In this document: positions 40,857 through 48,006 of the stretch, piece after piece
Position numbering within the stretch: the stretch's first letter is position 1
Layout: the number at the start of each line of letters is the position of its first letter
Source: Pseudomonadota bacterium
GTDB lineage: Bacteria; Pseudomonadota; Gammaproteobacteria; Burkholderiales; Burkholderiaceae_C
Direction: 5' to 3'
NCBI GenBank assembly: GCA_020161145.1
Contig: JAIUPQ010000011.1
Location: 1 to 57,284 of the forward strand
Length of the DNA stretch: 57,284 nucleotides
Made by a program: the position numbers and the translations under genes
Notes under the pieces: model-generated
Told to the model about the DNA's origin: nothing
Seen by the model: only the letters and a program-made list of their open reading frames with translations
The model's database searches: none

Positions 40857-41323
40857 GGTCCCTCCTTGCGGGTGTGGTCAGGCGTGGCCAGCGGTGGCAG
40901 GTCGCGCGCGCCCGGCCCGCCGGCCGCCGCCGCATCCCCGGCGTTGTACAGCGCGCAGGTTTTCATCGACAGGCAGCCGCAGCCGATGCAGCCGGTCAGC
41001 TTGCCGCGCAGCCGCTGCAGCGCGGCGATGCGCGCGTCCAGCAGCGGCACCCAGCCGCGCGCCAGGCGCTGCCAGTCGGCCTTGGTGGGCGTGCGCCCGT
41101 CGGGCAGTGTGGCCAGCGCCGCGCCCACTTCGGCCAGGCCCAGGCCCAGCGCCTGCGCCGCGCGGATGAAGCCCACCCGGCGCAGCATGTGGCGCGCATA
41201 GCGGCGCTGGTTGCCCTCGCTGCGCAGGCTGGCGATCAACCCCTGCTGCTCGTAGAAGCGCAGCGCGCTGGCCGGTACGCCGCTGCGCGCGGCCAGCTCG
41301 CCTATGGTCCAGAATGATTCCAC
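40853..41323 (-). CDS. soxR: Redox-sensitive transcriptional activator SoxR
   Basis: A 156-residue MerR-family regulator. The winged helix lies at residues 5-45 (WTIGELAARSGV, LRFYEQQGL, GNQRRYARH) and a dimerisation helix follows. The iron-sulfur cluster motif is C112-X2-C115-X-C117-X5-C123 (CIGCGCLSMKTC), spacing identical to known SoxR proteins. Oxidation of the [2Fe-2S] cluster by redox-cycling compounds activates target promoters. The start is GTG 41323, only four bases from a SoxR-type operator, so the site probably also controls soxR itself. Divergent from the exporter at 41384. Confidence 0.96.
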   Translation of the reverse strand: MESFWTIGELAARSGVPASALRFYEQQGLIASLRSEGNQRRYARHMLRRVGFIRAAQALGLGLAEVGAALATLPDGRTPTKADWQRLARGWVPLLDARIAALQRLRGKLTGCIGCGCLSMKTCALYNAGDAAAAGGPGARDLPPLATPDHTRKEGP

Positions 41324-41327
41324 TTGA

Positions 41328-41345
41328 CCTCAAGTTCACTTGAAC
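41328..41345 (+). promoter_or_regulatory. SoxR operator 1, between soxR and the MFS exporter
   Basis: CCTCAAGTTCACTTGAAC, a dyad close to the known SoxR box (CCTCAAGTTNACTTGAGG). A TTGACC hexamer at 41324-41329 followed by a 19-bp spacer places a -10 at 41349-41354 (GACAGT, only three of six consensus matches). The over-long 19-bp spacer is the hallmark of MerR/SoxR-activated promoters. It faces the exporter gene. Confidence 0.8.
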
Positions 41346-41383
41346 TCCGACAGTTGCCGATTTCAACACGCCCCGCGCCCGCC

Positions 41384-42640
41384 ATGAACCCCACCCAATC
41401 CGATCGCCTGCTGGTGCTGGTCTGCCTGGTCTCCCTGCTCAGCACGGTGGGCATGGCGCTGCCGTACCCCATCCTCACGCCGCTGTTCGTCAACGGCCCG
41501 GCCGACGGCTTCACCCGCTTTGCCGGTCTGCCCAGCGAGTGGCTGCTGGGTGTGGCCCTGGCCATCAACCCGCTGGGCATCTTGTTGGGCAGCTTCTGGC
41601 TGGGGCCGCTGTCCGACCGGCTGGGCCGCCGGCCCGTGCTGATGGCCTCGCTGCTGGCCGGTGCGCTGGCCCATGCGCTGACCGCCTTCGCCATCACCCA
41701 GCGCAACTACCCGCTGTTCATCGTGGCGCGGCTGGCCAGCGGGCTGTGTGAGGGCAACATCGCCATCGCCCGCGCGCTGCTGGCCGATGCCTACGCCCCC
41801 GCTGAGCGCACCCGCGCTTTTGCGCTGCTCAACGCCTTCGCCTACGCCGGCTGGCTGGTCGGGCCGCTGCTGGGCGGCTGGGTCTTTGCCTACGGCGGCG
41901 GCGCTCCCTTCCTGCTGGCCGCCGCGCTCAACCTGCCGGCCTGGCTGCTGGCCTACCGGGCGTTGCCGCGCGAACAGCGGGTGGCCGCCACATCGCCCCA
42001 GCAAGGCCTGGGCACATGGGCCGTCTTGCGCGCCGAGCCGGGCCTGCGGGCGCTGGCCGCCTGCCACATTGCCCTCACGCTGGGCGTCAACGCGCTCTAC
42101 GAGTACGCGCCGCTGTGGCTGGTGCAGCGGTGGGGCTGGGGCAGCGCGGGCATCGCCTGGGTCACGGCGGCGCAGTGTGCGGTGATGGTGGGTGCCAGCA
42201 TGGCGGCGGCTGGGTTGCTGGCCCGTCTGCATGCCTGGGCACCGCGCACGCAGGCGGCGCTGGCCACGGCCAGCCTGATGGCCGTGGCGGTGGCAGCGGG
42301 TCTGGCGGTGTTGGCCACAGGCCAGCCCCACGGCGGTCTGATGGCCATTTTGCTGATGGGCGTGCCCATTGCGCTGTACAACGCCGTGCTGCCCACCCAC
42401 CTGGCCGCGCGCTATATGCACCTGGGCCAGGGCCGCGTGATGGGCATGATGACCACCTGGTTCTGCATCGCCAACGTCGTCATCTCGCTGGTGGGCGGCG
42501 TGCTGGGTTGGCTGGACGTGCGCTGGACCATGGGCCTGGGCGCGGCGTGCTGTCTGCTGGCGGCCTGGTGGCTGCGTGGCGCCCTGGATCAGGATAGGGC
42601 CATGACCGGGGCCGTTGCGCAGGGTGAGCAAACCACTTGA
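41384..42640 (+). CDS. MFS efflux transporter
   Basis: A 418-residue major-facilitator protein with about 12 spans. The loop 2-3 motif A is GPLSDRLGRRPVLMA, and the overall pattern resembles TetA/Bcr-type drug exporters. The start at ATG 41384 is preferred because the frame upstream runs through the SoxR operator. Position next to soxR with a SoxR box upstream indicates redox-responsive export, probably of a small redox-active or quinone-like molecule. SoxR regulates an MFS exporter in Pseudomonas as well (established for PA3718). Substrate unknown. Confidence 0.9.
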   Translation: MNPTQSDRLLVLVCLVSLLSTVGMALPYPILTPLFVNGPADGFTRFAGLPSEWLLGVALAINPLGILLGSFWLGPLSDRLGRRPVLMASLLAGALAHALTAFAITQRNYPLFIVARLASGLCEGNIAIARALLADAYAPAERTRAFALLNAFAYAGWLVGPLLGGWVFAYGGGAPFLLAAALNLPAWLLAYRALPREQRVAATSPQQGLGTWAVLRAEPGLRALAACHIALTLGVNALYEYAPLWLVQRWGWGSAGIAWVTAAQCAVMVGASMAAAGLLARLHAWAPRTQAALATASLMAVAVAAGLAVLATGQPHGGLMAILLMGVPIALYNAVLPTHLAARYMHLGQGRVMGMMTTWFCIANVVISLVGGVLGWLDVRWTMGLGAACCLLAAWWLRGALDQDRAMTGAVAQGEQTT

Positions 42641-42667
42641 CTTCAAGTGAACTTGAGGTTGTCTACT
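42637..42667 (+). promoter_or_regulatory. SoxR operator 2 and promoter, upstream of the questin-oxidase-family gene
   Basis: TTGACT (42637-42642), a 19-bp spacer and TCTACT (42662-42667, four of six matches). The dyad CTTCAAGTGAACTTGAGG spans 42641-42658. Its reverse complement matches operator 1 at 17 of 18 positions. The -35 hexamer overlaps the exporter stop codon, so the downstream gene has its own SoxR-dependent promoter. Confidence 0.85.
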
Positions 42668-42694
42668 GCATGCACCACCTCACAGGATGCTGCC

Positions 42695-43789
42695 ATGACC
42701 ACCGACCGCGCCATCGATTTGTACGCCGACCTGGATGCCGCCGCGCGCTTTGCGCCCAGCTTTGACAACGGGCTCTCCAGTCACCTGGCCATGACGCTGC
42801 ACGCCCAGCATCGACTGGGCGCCAGCGCCGGTCAGCGCGCGGCATTCCTCGCCGCCTACACGCCGCAACTGACGCGGCGTGACGCCGCGTGGGCCGACGG
42901 CCCGCTGGCCAACTGGCCGGCCCACCTGGGCCAGCGGCACGCGTTTGAGCCTCTGCGCGCCCATTTCGCCCACGCCATCGGCGTGCAAGGCCTGCCCACC
43001 GTGCTGGCGCAGGTGCTGCCGCACCTGCTGCCTGGCGCAGGCGGCGACGCCTTTCATGGCCTGATCCGCCTGGGCCATGCGCTGGACGCGGGCCACGCCC
43101 CCGAGCAGGCCCAGGCGCTGGCCTACTGGGCCTGCTGCGCGTTGCCGCTGCGGCCGGCCCAGGCCGTGTGGCCGGTCGGCACACTGGCGGCGCCGGCCTG
43201 GCTCGCCGGCGTGCTGGGCCTGCCACGCCCCGTCCACCCCGATCTGGAGAAGCCGCGCATCGCACTGCGCATGAAGGCCTGGGCCACGGCCCAAGGGTTC
43301 GATGCCGCGGCCACCGCGCTGGCCGTGGGTGCCACACCCGCCAGCGCGGTGGCCACGGTGGATGCCCTGGCGGCGCAGGCTGCCCGGCTCTATGCCCACA
43401 CGGCCAACTTCACGGTGCTGCACGTCATCACCTCGCTGTGGGCGCTGCGCATGCTGCTGCCGCACACGCCAGACCCGGTGCAGGCGGTGCGCACCTATGC
43501 GGTGGCCATGGCCGCCGGCCTGCGTGCAGCCCGCCTGGGCGCCGCGCACGCAGACCTGTTGCGCACGCCTGTGCCGCCTCCCCTGGACTGGGCGACGCTG
43601 CGCGCCCACGCCTGCGCCAGCACCGACGACCACGCGGCCAAGTTTCTTTGGGCGTGCGAACAATGGGCCGGTGTCAGCGACGACGCGGTGTACCTGGCCG
43701 CGGCCAGCGCGCAGTGGCGCGGGCTCACCGCGCAGACAGCGCCGGCTTCTGGTGCAGATACGTGGGCTGCTCTGCCTGCGCGACCATGA
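42695..43789 (+). CDS. Questin oxidase family protein (DUF4243)
   Basis: A 364-residue soluble protein. The family pattern is visible: FDNGLSSHLAMTLHAQHRLG near residues 24-43, a GVQGLPTVLAQVLPHLLPG segment, AFHGLIRLGHALDAG and a C-terminal NFTVLHVITSLWALRML, each carrying the conserved histidines. The fungal member catalyses a Baeyer-Villiger-type opening of the anthraquinone questin; bacterial members are uncharacterised. Immediate SoxR-type promoter and neighbouring exporter suggest it oxidises a redox-active aromatic. ATG 42695 has AGGA upstream at 42683-42686. Its 3' end overlaps the convergent SDR gene by 65 bp. Confidence 0.85.
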   Translation: MTTDRAIDLYADLDAAARFAPSFDNGLSSHLAMTLHAQHRLGASAGQRAAFLAAYTPQLTRRDAAWADGPLANWPAHLGQRHAFEPLRAHFAHAIGVQGLPTVLAQVLPHLLPGAGGDAFHGLIRLGHALDAGHAPEQAQALAYWACCALPLRPAQAVWPVGTLAAPAWLAGVLGLPRPVHPDLEKPRIALRMKAWATAQGFDAAATALAVGATPASAVATVDALAAQAARLYAHTANFTVLHVITSLWALRMLLPHTPDPVQAVRTYAVAMAAGLRAARLGAAHADLLRTPVPPPLDWATLRAHACASTDDHAAKFLWACEQWAGVSDDAVYLAAASAQWRGLTAQTAPASGADTWAALPARP

Positions 43790-44354
43790 ACCGCGCCACC
43801 GTGCGGCGCGGGATGGAGCCCACCTTCATCCCCTGCACATAGTCGGTCTGCACCCGGGGCGGGCCACTGGGCGCGCCGTTGGTCAGCACACCGGGGCGCA
43901 CCAGCATCCAGTTGAGATCCGAAGCGACAAGCCGGCCCTCCATCACCGACTTGTCGGCGTACACGTCTTTGAGGAAGAGGCGAAACAGCAGGCTGGTCAG
44001 CCAGCCGTGGTAGGCCGCACTCTCGCTGGCGCCAAAGCCGGTGAGCACGATCAGCGGCGCGTCGCCCAGCGCATCCCTGGCCTCAAGCAGCGCGGTGGCG
44101 AAATCGGTGTACAGCGTGGTGGGCTTGATGCTGGAGCCGGTGCCCAGCGTCACCAGCACCGCGTTGGCCCCCGTGATGGCGGCGCGCAGATCATCCGCCT
44201 GGGTGGCGCTGCCCTGGCGCACGGTCAGCGCCGGGTGCGCGGGCAAGGTGTCCACGCGGCGCGACAGCGTGGTCACCTGGTGGCCGCGCGCCAGCGCTTC
44301 GGTGGTGCAGGCCAGCCCCACGCCGGCCGAGGCGCCGATGATGGTGATGTTCAT
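43725..44354 (-). CDS. NAD(P)-binding SDR-like protein (NmrA/NAD(P)H-binding family)
   Basis: A 209-residue atypical SDR. It starts NITIIGASAGVGLACTTEAL, a GXSXGXG nucleotide motif, with VRQGSATQADDLRAAITGANAVLVTLG and IVLTGFGASES later. It lacks a clean YXXXK, like NmrA-type proteins that bind NAD(P) and reduce quinones or act as sensors. The start is ATG 44354 with the frame open further upstream through nagZ on the other strand, which I reject. It converges with the questin-oxidase-family gene; no SoxR box is seen in front of it. Confidence 0.8.
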   Translation of the reverse strand: MNITIIGASAGVGLACTTEALARGHQVTTLSRRVDTLPAHPALTVRQGSATQADDLRAAITGANAVLVTLGTGSSIKPTTLYTDFATALLEARDALGDAPLIVLTGFGASESAAYHGWLTSLLFRLFLKDVYADKSVMEGRLVASDLNWMLVRPGVLTNGAPSGPPRVQTDYVQGMKVGSIPRRTVARFMVAQAEQPTYLHQKPALSAR

Positions 44355-44420
44355 GGGGGTGCTCCTGGGCAATGTCCCTGTTCCGACGCCGTCATTCTTC
44401 CCAGGCGGGGCAGAAATGCA

Positions 44421-45494
44421 ATGTCTGAGAATGCGGTCATGCACACCGCCCACGCCCCCGCCTTCATCGACATCGCCGGTCCGGCGCTGACGGTGGCCGA
44501 TCGCCGCCGCCTCGCCCACCCCATGACCGGCGGCCTCATCCTCTTTGCCCGCCACTGGCAAAGCCGCGCGCAGATCACGCGCCTGGTGGCCGAGGCCAAA
44601 GCCATCCGGCCCGACCTGCTGGTGGCCATTGACCACGAGGGCGGGCGCGTGCAGCGCTTTCGCGAAGACGGCTTCACACCGCTGCCGGCCATGCGCGCGC
44701 TGGGCGAGGCCTGGCTGAAAGACGCGCTGGCCGCCACCCAGGCGGCCACGGCCGTGGGCTATGTGCTGGCGGCCGAGTTGCGCGCCTGTGGCATCGACCT
44801 GGCGTTCACGCCGGTGCTGGATCTGGACCACGGCAGCAGCAGCGTCATCGGCGACCGCGCGTTTGCGCGCGACCCGCGCGTGGTCACGCTGCTGGCCAAG
44901 AGCCTGATGCATGGCCTGCTGCTGGCGGGCATGGCCAATTGCGGCAAGCACTTTCCCGGCCACGGCCGGGCCAAGGCCGACAGCCACGTGGCCGTGCCGG
45001 TGGACACGCGCGCCAAGCGCACCTTGCTGGCCGACGACGCCAGGCCCTATGCGTGGCTGGACGGTGCGCTGGCCAGCGTGATGCCGGCCCACGTCATCTA
45101 CCCCAAGGTCGATGCGCGGCCGGCGGGCTTCTCAAGCCGCTGGCTGCAAGAGGTGTTGCGCGGCGAGCTGGGTTTTGCGGGCGCCATCGTCAGCGACGAC
45201 CTCAGCATGGCCGGCGCCCGCGTCATCGAGGGCCGCACCGTCAGCCCCACCGAGGCGGCGCTGGCCGCGCTCTCGGCGGGCTGCGATCTGGTGCTGCTGT
45301 GCAACCAGAGCCTGGAGGATGGCGGCCGCCCGGTGGATGACTTTCTCGATGGCCTGGCCGCCCAATGGCCGGGCGACGCCGCCAGCGAGGCGCGCCGCCT
45401 GGCCCTGCTGCCGCAGATCGACCCACTGCCCTGGGACGAGCTGATGCACGAGGCGCGCTATGTGCGGGCGCTGGAGACGCTGGGGGTGCTGTAA
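44421..45494 (+). CDS. nagZ: Beta-N-acetylhexosaminidase NagZ
   Basis: A 357-residue GH3 enzyme that removes GlcNAc from muropeptides in cell-wall recycling. The family signature is complete: VAIDHEGGRVQRF, K176-H177-F-P-G-H-G with catalytic histidine, and the D187-S-H triad region, then IVSDDLSMAGA holding the nucleophile D. Length is normal. ATG 44421 is used; ATG 44439 is possible. The very long open frame upstream is a shadow of the previous genes. Confidence 0.95.
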   Translation: MSENAVMHTAHAPAFIDIAGPALTVADRRRLAHPMTGGLILFARHWQSRAQITRLVAEAKAIRPDLLVAIDHEGGRVQRFREDGFTPLPAMRALGEAWLKDALAATQAATAVGYVLAAELRACGIDLAFTPVLDLDHGSSSVIGDRAFARDPRVVTLLAKSLMHGLLLAGMANCGKHFPGHGRAKADSHVAVPVDTRAKRTLLADDARPYAWLDGALASVMPAHVIYPKVDARPAGFSSRWLQEVLRGELGFAGAIVSDDLSMAGARVIEGRTVSPTEAALAALSAGCDLVLLCNQSLEDGGRPVDDFLDGLAAQWPGDAASEARRLALLPQIDPLPWDELMHEARYVRALETLGVL

Positions 45495-45580
45495 AAGCGA
45501 GGGAGCCTGTTGCCCATGCGGTCAGGTCCATCGATGACCGGCCCCCCGCAGGGCAACGAGCCGGCAATGCCACCCGGCGG

Positions 45581-46075
45581 TTAGCCTTTGCCGCCCACCT
45601 GATCCTTGAGCTGAACCATGACGACCGCCAACGCGGCACCTCCCAAGGTCTTGATCAGCGCCGAGTGCTGGGCGTAGAAACTGCCTAGCGCATCGGCAAT
45701 GCCCGGGTGGGCTTGTTGGGCCTGATCAACGATCTGGCCCACTTCGGATGGAGATAGGGCCGCCGCCTGATCGGGCGAGATCTGCGTGGTGCCTGGGCTC
45801 AAAACCCGGCCGAGTGCACCCCCGGCCAGTGCAGAGGCAGCGACCGGCCCCAGTGTGGCCAGGATTTGATTCAGCATGCCGGCCTGCTGGTTGCCGCTGG
45901 AATTGCCAAACAGTTGGCCGACCAGCTGCCCTATGGCCGGTGTTTGATCCGACTGGAACATGGCGGACAGCCCCTTGCCAAGCATGTCGGGCGAAGCACT
46001 CTGGGTGAGTTGATCGAAGTGTTGCTCCCCTAGCGCGCCGCTGGCCACTTGGCCAAGAATGTCGAACAGGCTCAT
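45581..46075 (-). CDS. YidB/DUF937 family protein
   Basis: A 164-residue protein rich in Gly, Ala and Gln starting SLFDILGQVASGALG. The GMLNQILATLG stretch and the TQISPDQAAALSPSEVGQI block match the YidB/DUF937 family. One hydrophobic stretch (GPVAASALAGGALG) lies in the middle. Function unknown. A GAAAGGA ribosome site precedes the ATG at 46075. It stands alone with gaps on both sides. Confidence 0.85.
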   Translation of the reverse strand: MSLFDILGQVASGALGEQHFDQLTQSASPDMLGKGLSAMFQSDQTPAIGQLVGQLFGNSSGNQQAGMLNQILATLGPVAASALAGGALGRVLSPGTTQISPDQAAALSPSEVGQIVDQAQQAHPGIADALGSFYAQHSALIKTLGGAALAVVMVQLKDQVGGKG

Positions 46076-46409
46076 GCGATGGTCCTTTCAATTGCGAATG
46101 GCAAACAGTAAAAATGAACTGGCGCGAACCCATGCGGGCTGTGCCGCATCGTCGCGATGTCTACGGACTCTGGCTATGTGACAGCCGGTGGTGCCCGAGT
46201 GCTCCTGCGGGATGGCGTACCTTCAAGTTGAATCGATCAGGTCACGATCCCGAGCACACAACGCAAAGGCGCTGCACTTGTTGACTGCACCAAGTTGCGA
46301 TCCCGCAAACCAGGGCGGTAGAGGTCCGATGACCCACGCTCGCACCTTGCGGGGTCACGCCGCAACGTGGTGAGGGTCACCACTTGGGCCAGTGGCTGCT
46401 TCGTCAGGG
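46076..46409. other. 334-bp gap with no recognised gene
   Basis: The part next to 46076 holds the ribosome site and presumably the promoter of the YidB-like gene. I see no convincing ORF, no terminator with a T run and no repeat. Base composition is a little lower in GC than the flanks. A half-site-like TTCAAGTTGAA at 46221-46231 does not continue into a SoxR box. Confidence 0.6.
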
Positions 46410-46886
46410 TCAGGGTCGGTTCAGGGTGGCGATCAAGTCCACTTCGACGGCCGCGCCCTTGGGCAGTTGCAACACCCCCACCGAGGTGCGGCTGTGGACG
46501 CCGGCCGGCCCCAGAACGTTGACCAGCACGTCCGAAGCGCCGTCGGCCACCTCGCTGTGCAGGGTGAAGTCGGGCGTGCAGCGGACGAAGACGGTCATCC
46601 GGGGCACCGCTCGCACGTGCTCAAGGCTGCCGGCCGCGCGCTGGATGAAGGCCAGTGCGCGCAGGGCGCACACAGCTGCCGCCTGCTTTGCGGATGGCAG
46701 ATCCACCTGTGCCCCCACCGCCCCGACACCAAGCACCTCATCGCCCACCCTGGGGATTTGGCCGCTGACGTAGAGCGTGTCGCCATCCCGGACGACCGGG
46801 GTGTAGTTGCCACCGATCTTGATCTCGCCATCAAAGGTGTGGCCCAGCTCGCGGGCCAACTGGGTGAAGCGTTGGTCTCGGTCCAT
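46410..46886 (-). CDS. RidA/YER057c/UK114 family protein
   Basis: A 158-residue RidA-family protein, longer at the N-terminus than the 128-residue archetype. The core shows GDTLYVSGQIPRVGDE, VCALRALAFIQRAAGSLEHVR (in two parts), MTVFVRC and HSRTSVGVLQLPKGAAVEVDLIA with the conserved arginine of the deaminase site and E. It resembles the long RidA subfamily of uncertain substrate; classical RidA deaminates 2-aminoacrylate. Start ATG 46886; the frame is open further upstream only as a shadow of the GNAT gene. Confidence 0.85.
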   Translation of the reverse strand: MDRDQRFTQLARELGHTFDGEIKIGGNYTPVVRDGDTLYVSGQIPRVGDEVLGVGAVGAQVDLPSAKQAAAVCALRALAFIQRAAGSLEHVRAVPRMTVFVRCTPDFTLHSEVADGASDVLVNVLGPAGVHSRTSVGVLQLPKGAAVEVDLIATLNRP

Positions 46887-46914
46887 GGGGAGTGGTGTCC
46901 AGTTGCTCAGTCGG

Positions 46915-47937
46915 TCAGTGGTCAGGGCAGGGCGGCGACCCGGCCACCAGCCCAAACACCTGGGCGTCGCGCGCCTGCCCGCCGATCTGAAGGCGTCCGC
47001 GTGCCGTGCCCTCATGCTGGGCGCCGCAGCGGCGCGCCACGGCCTGGCTGGCCATGTTGTCCACGGCGGCGACGATCTCCAGCCGGTGCAGGCCCAGCGC
47101 CTCGAATGCATAGCCGGCCAGCGCCTGCGCGGCGGCGGTGGCCACGCCCTGACCTTGATGGTGGGCATGCACCCAGTAGCCCAGGTTGGCGCGGCGGTCC
47201 TTGGCCACCAGGTCGTTGACGCCGCAGCCGCCCACCAGATCGCCGGCCGGCGTGAAGATGCCGAACTCGTGCCCGCGCCCATGCGCGCGGGCCTGGGTGC
47301 AGGCGTCGAACCAGGTCAGCGCCCGCGCGTGGTCAAAGTCGGGTGTGGCCCAGTCCATCCAGCGGCCCACGCTGGCGCTGGACGCGCGCACCGCCTGCGC
47401 AAACGCGGGTGCGTCGGCGGCCACAAAGGGGCGCAGCAGCCAGCGGCCTGCTGGCAGCACCAGGCTGGGCAGCAGCGCGCGGCGCCAGATGCGCACGGCC
47501 TCGCCGCCCTGGTGGCCGCCGTCGGCCACCGGCTCCCAGCCGGTGCGGGCCAGCAAGGTGTCGGCGGTGGCGGTGCCGCAATAGAGGGCCTCGAAGCCCA
47601 GCGCGCCGGCCTGGGCCTGCAGCGCGGCCAGCAGCCGGGCCCCGATGCCTGCCCGGCGCCGGTCGGCCCGCACCCAGCCGGCGGCGGCCCAGGGTGCCAG
47701 GTGGCGGTGGCTGGCCACCGACTCGGCTTTGAGCGCAGCCAGGCCCACAGGCACATCACCCTCCAGGGCCACCATGGCCAGTGGCAGGGCGGGCCGGTCA
47801 TGTGCCCAGGCTTGCAGGTCGGCTCGCGCATCGCCAGGCCCTGCCTCGTCATACCAGGCGGGCCATTCCTGCACCAAATGGTGGGCCAGCAAGTCCAGGT
47901 GGCGCGACGCCACGCCAAGGCGCTCTATCGCGACCAC
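46915..47937 (-). CDS. Tandem GNAT acetyltransferase (two domains)
   Basis: A 340-residue protein formed of two GNAT domains. The first (about 1-155) has VRADRRRAGIGARLLAALQAQA as its acetyl-CoA loop and ends TGWEPVADGG. The second (about 160-335) is RimJ/RimL-like: LLRPFVAADAPAFAQAV, LGYWVHAHHQGQGVATAAAQAL and RLEIVAAVDNMASQAVARRCGA. Single-domain GNATs are about 150-180 residues. Substrates are unknown; RimL-type domains act on protein N-termini or small amines. It is divergent from nothing nearby and follows rne on the same strand with 69 bp between. Confidence 0.8.
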   Translation of the reverse strand: MVAIERLGVASRHLDLLAHHLVQEWPAWYDEAGPGDARADLQAWAHDRPALPLAMVALEGDVPVGLAALKAESVASHRHLAPWAAAGWVRADRRRAGIGARLLAALQAQAGALGFEALYCGTATADTLLARTGWEPVADGGHQGGEAVRIWRRALLPSLVLPAGRWLLRPFVAADAPAFAQAVRASSASVGRWMDWATPDFDHARALTWFDACTQARAHGRGHEFGIFTPAGDLVGGCGVNDLVAKDRRANLGYWVHAHHQGQGVATAAAQALAGYAFEALGLHRLEIVAAVDNMASQAVARRCGAQHEGTARGRLQIGGQARDAQVFGLVAGSPPCPDH

Positions 47938-48006
47938 ACCAGCGCGCTCCTGCTCTACCCCCGACGCGCCCGTCTGCCGGCGACGAGCGCGTCGGGGTGG
48001 GTTGTG

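Noticed and set aside
40874-41317. Antisense frames over soxR
   Set aside because: The SoxR winged helix and cysteine motif are unambiguous on the minus strand.
43302-44420. N-terminal extension of nagZ through the upstream genes
   Set aside because: The sequence before ATG 44421 is a shadow of the questin-oxidase-family and SDR genes; NagZ has normal length from 44421.
46221-46231. Third SoxR box (TTCAAGTTGAA)
   Set aside because: The arms are too close and the flanking CC/GG bases and promoter spacing are missing.
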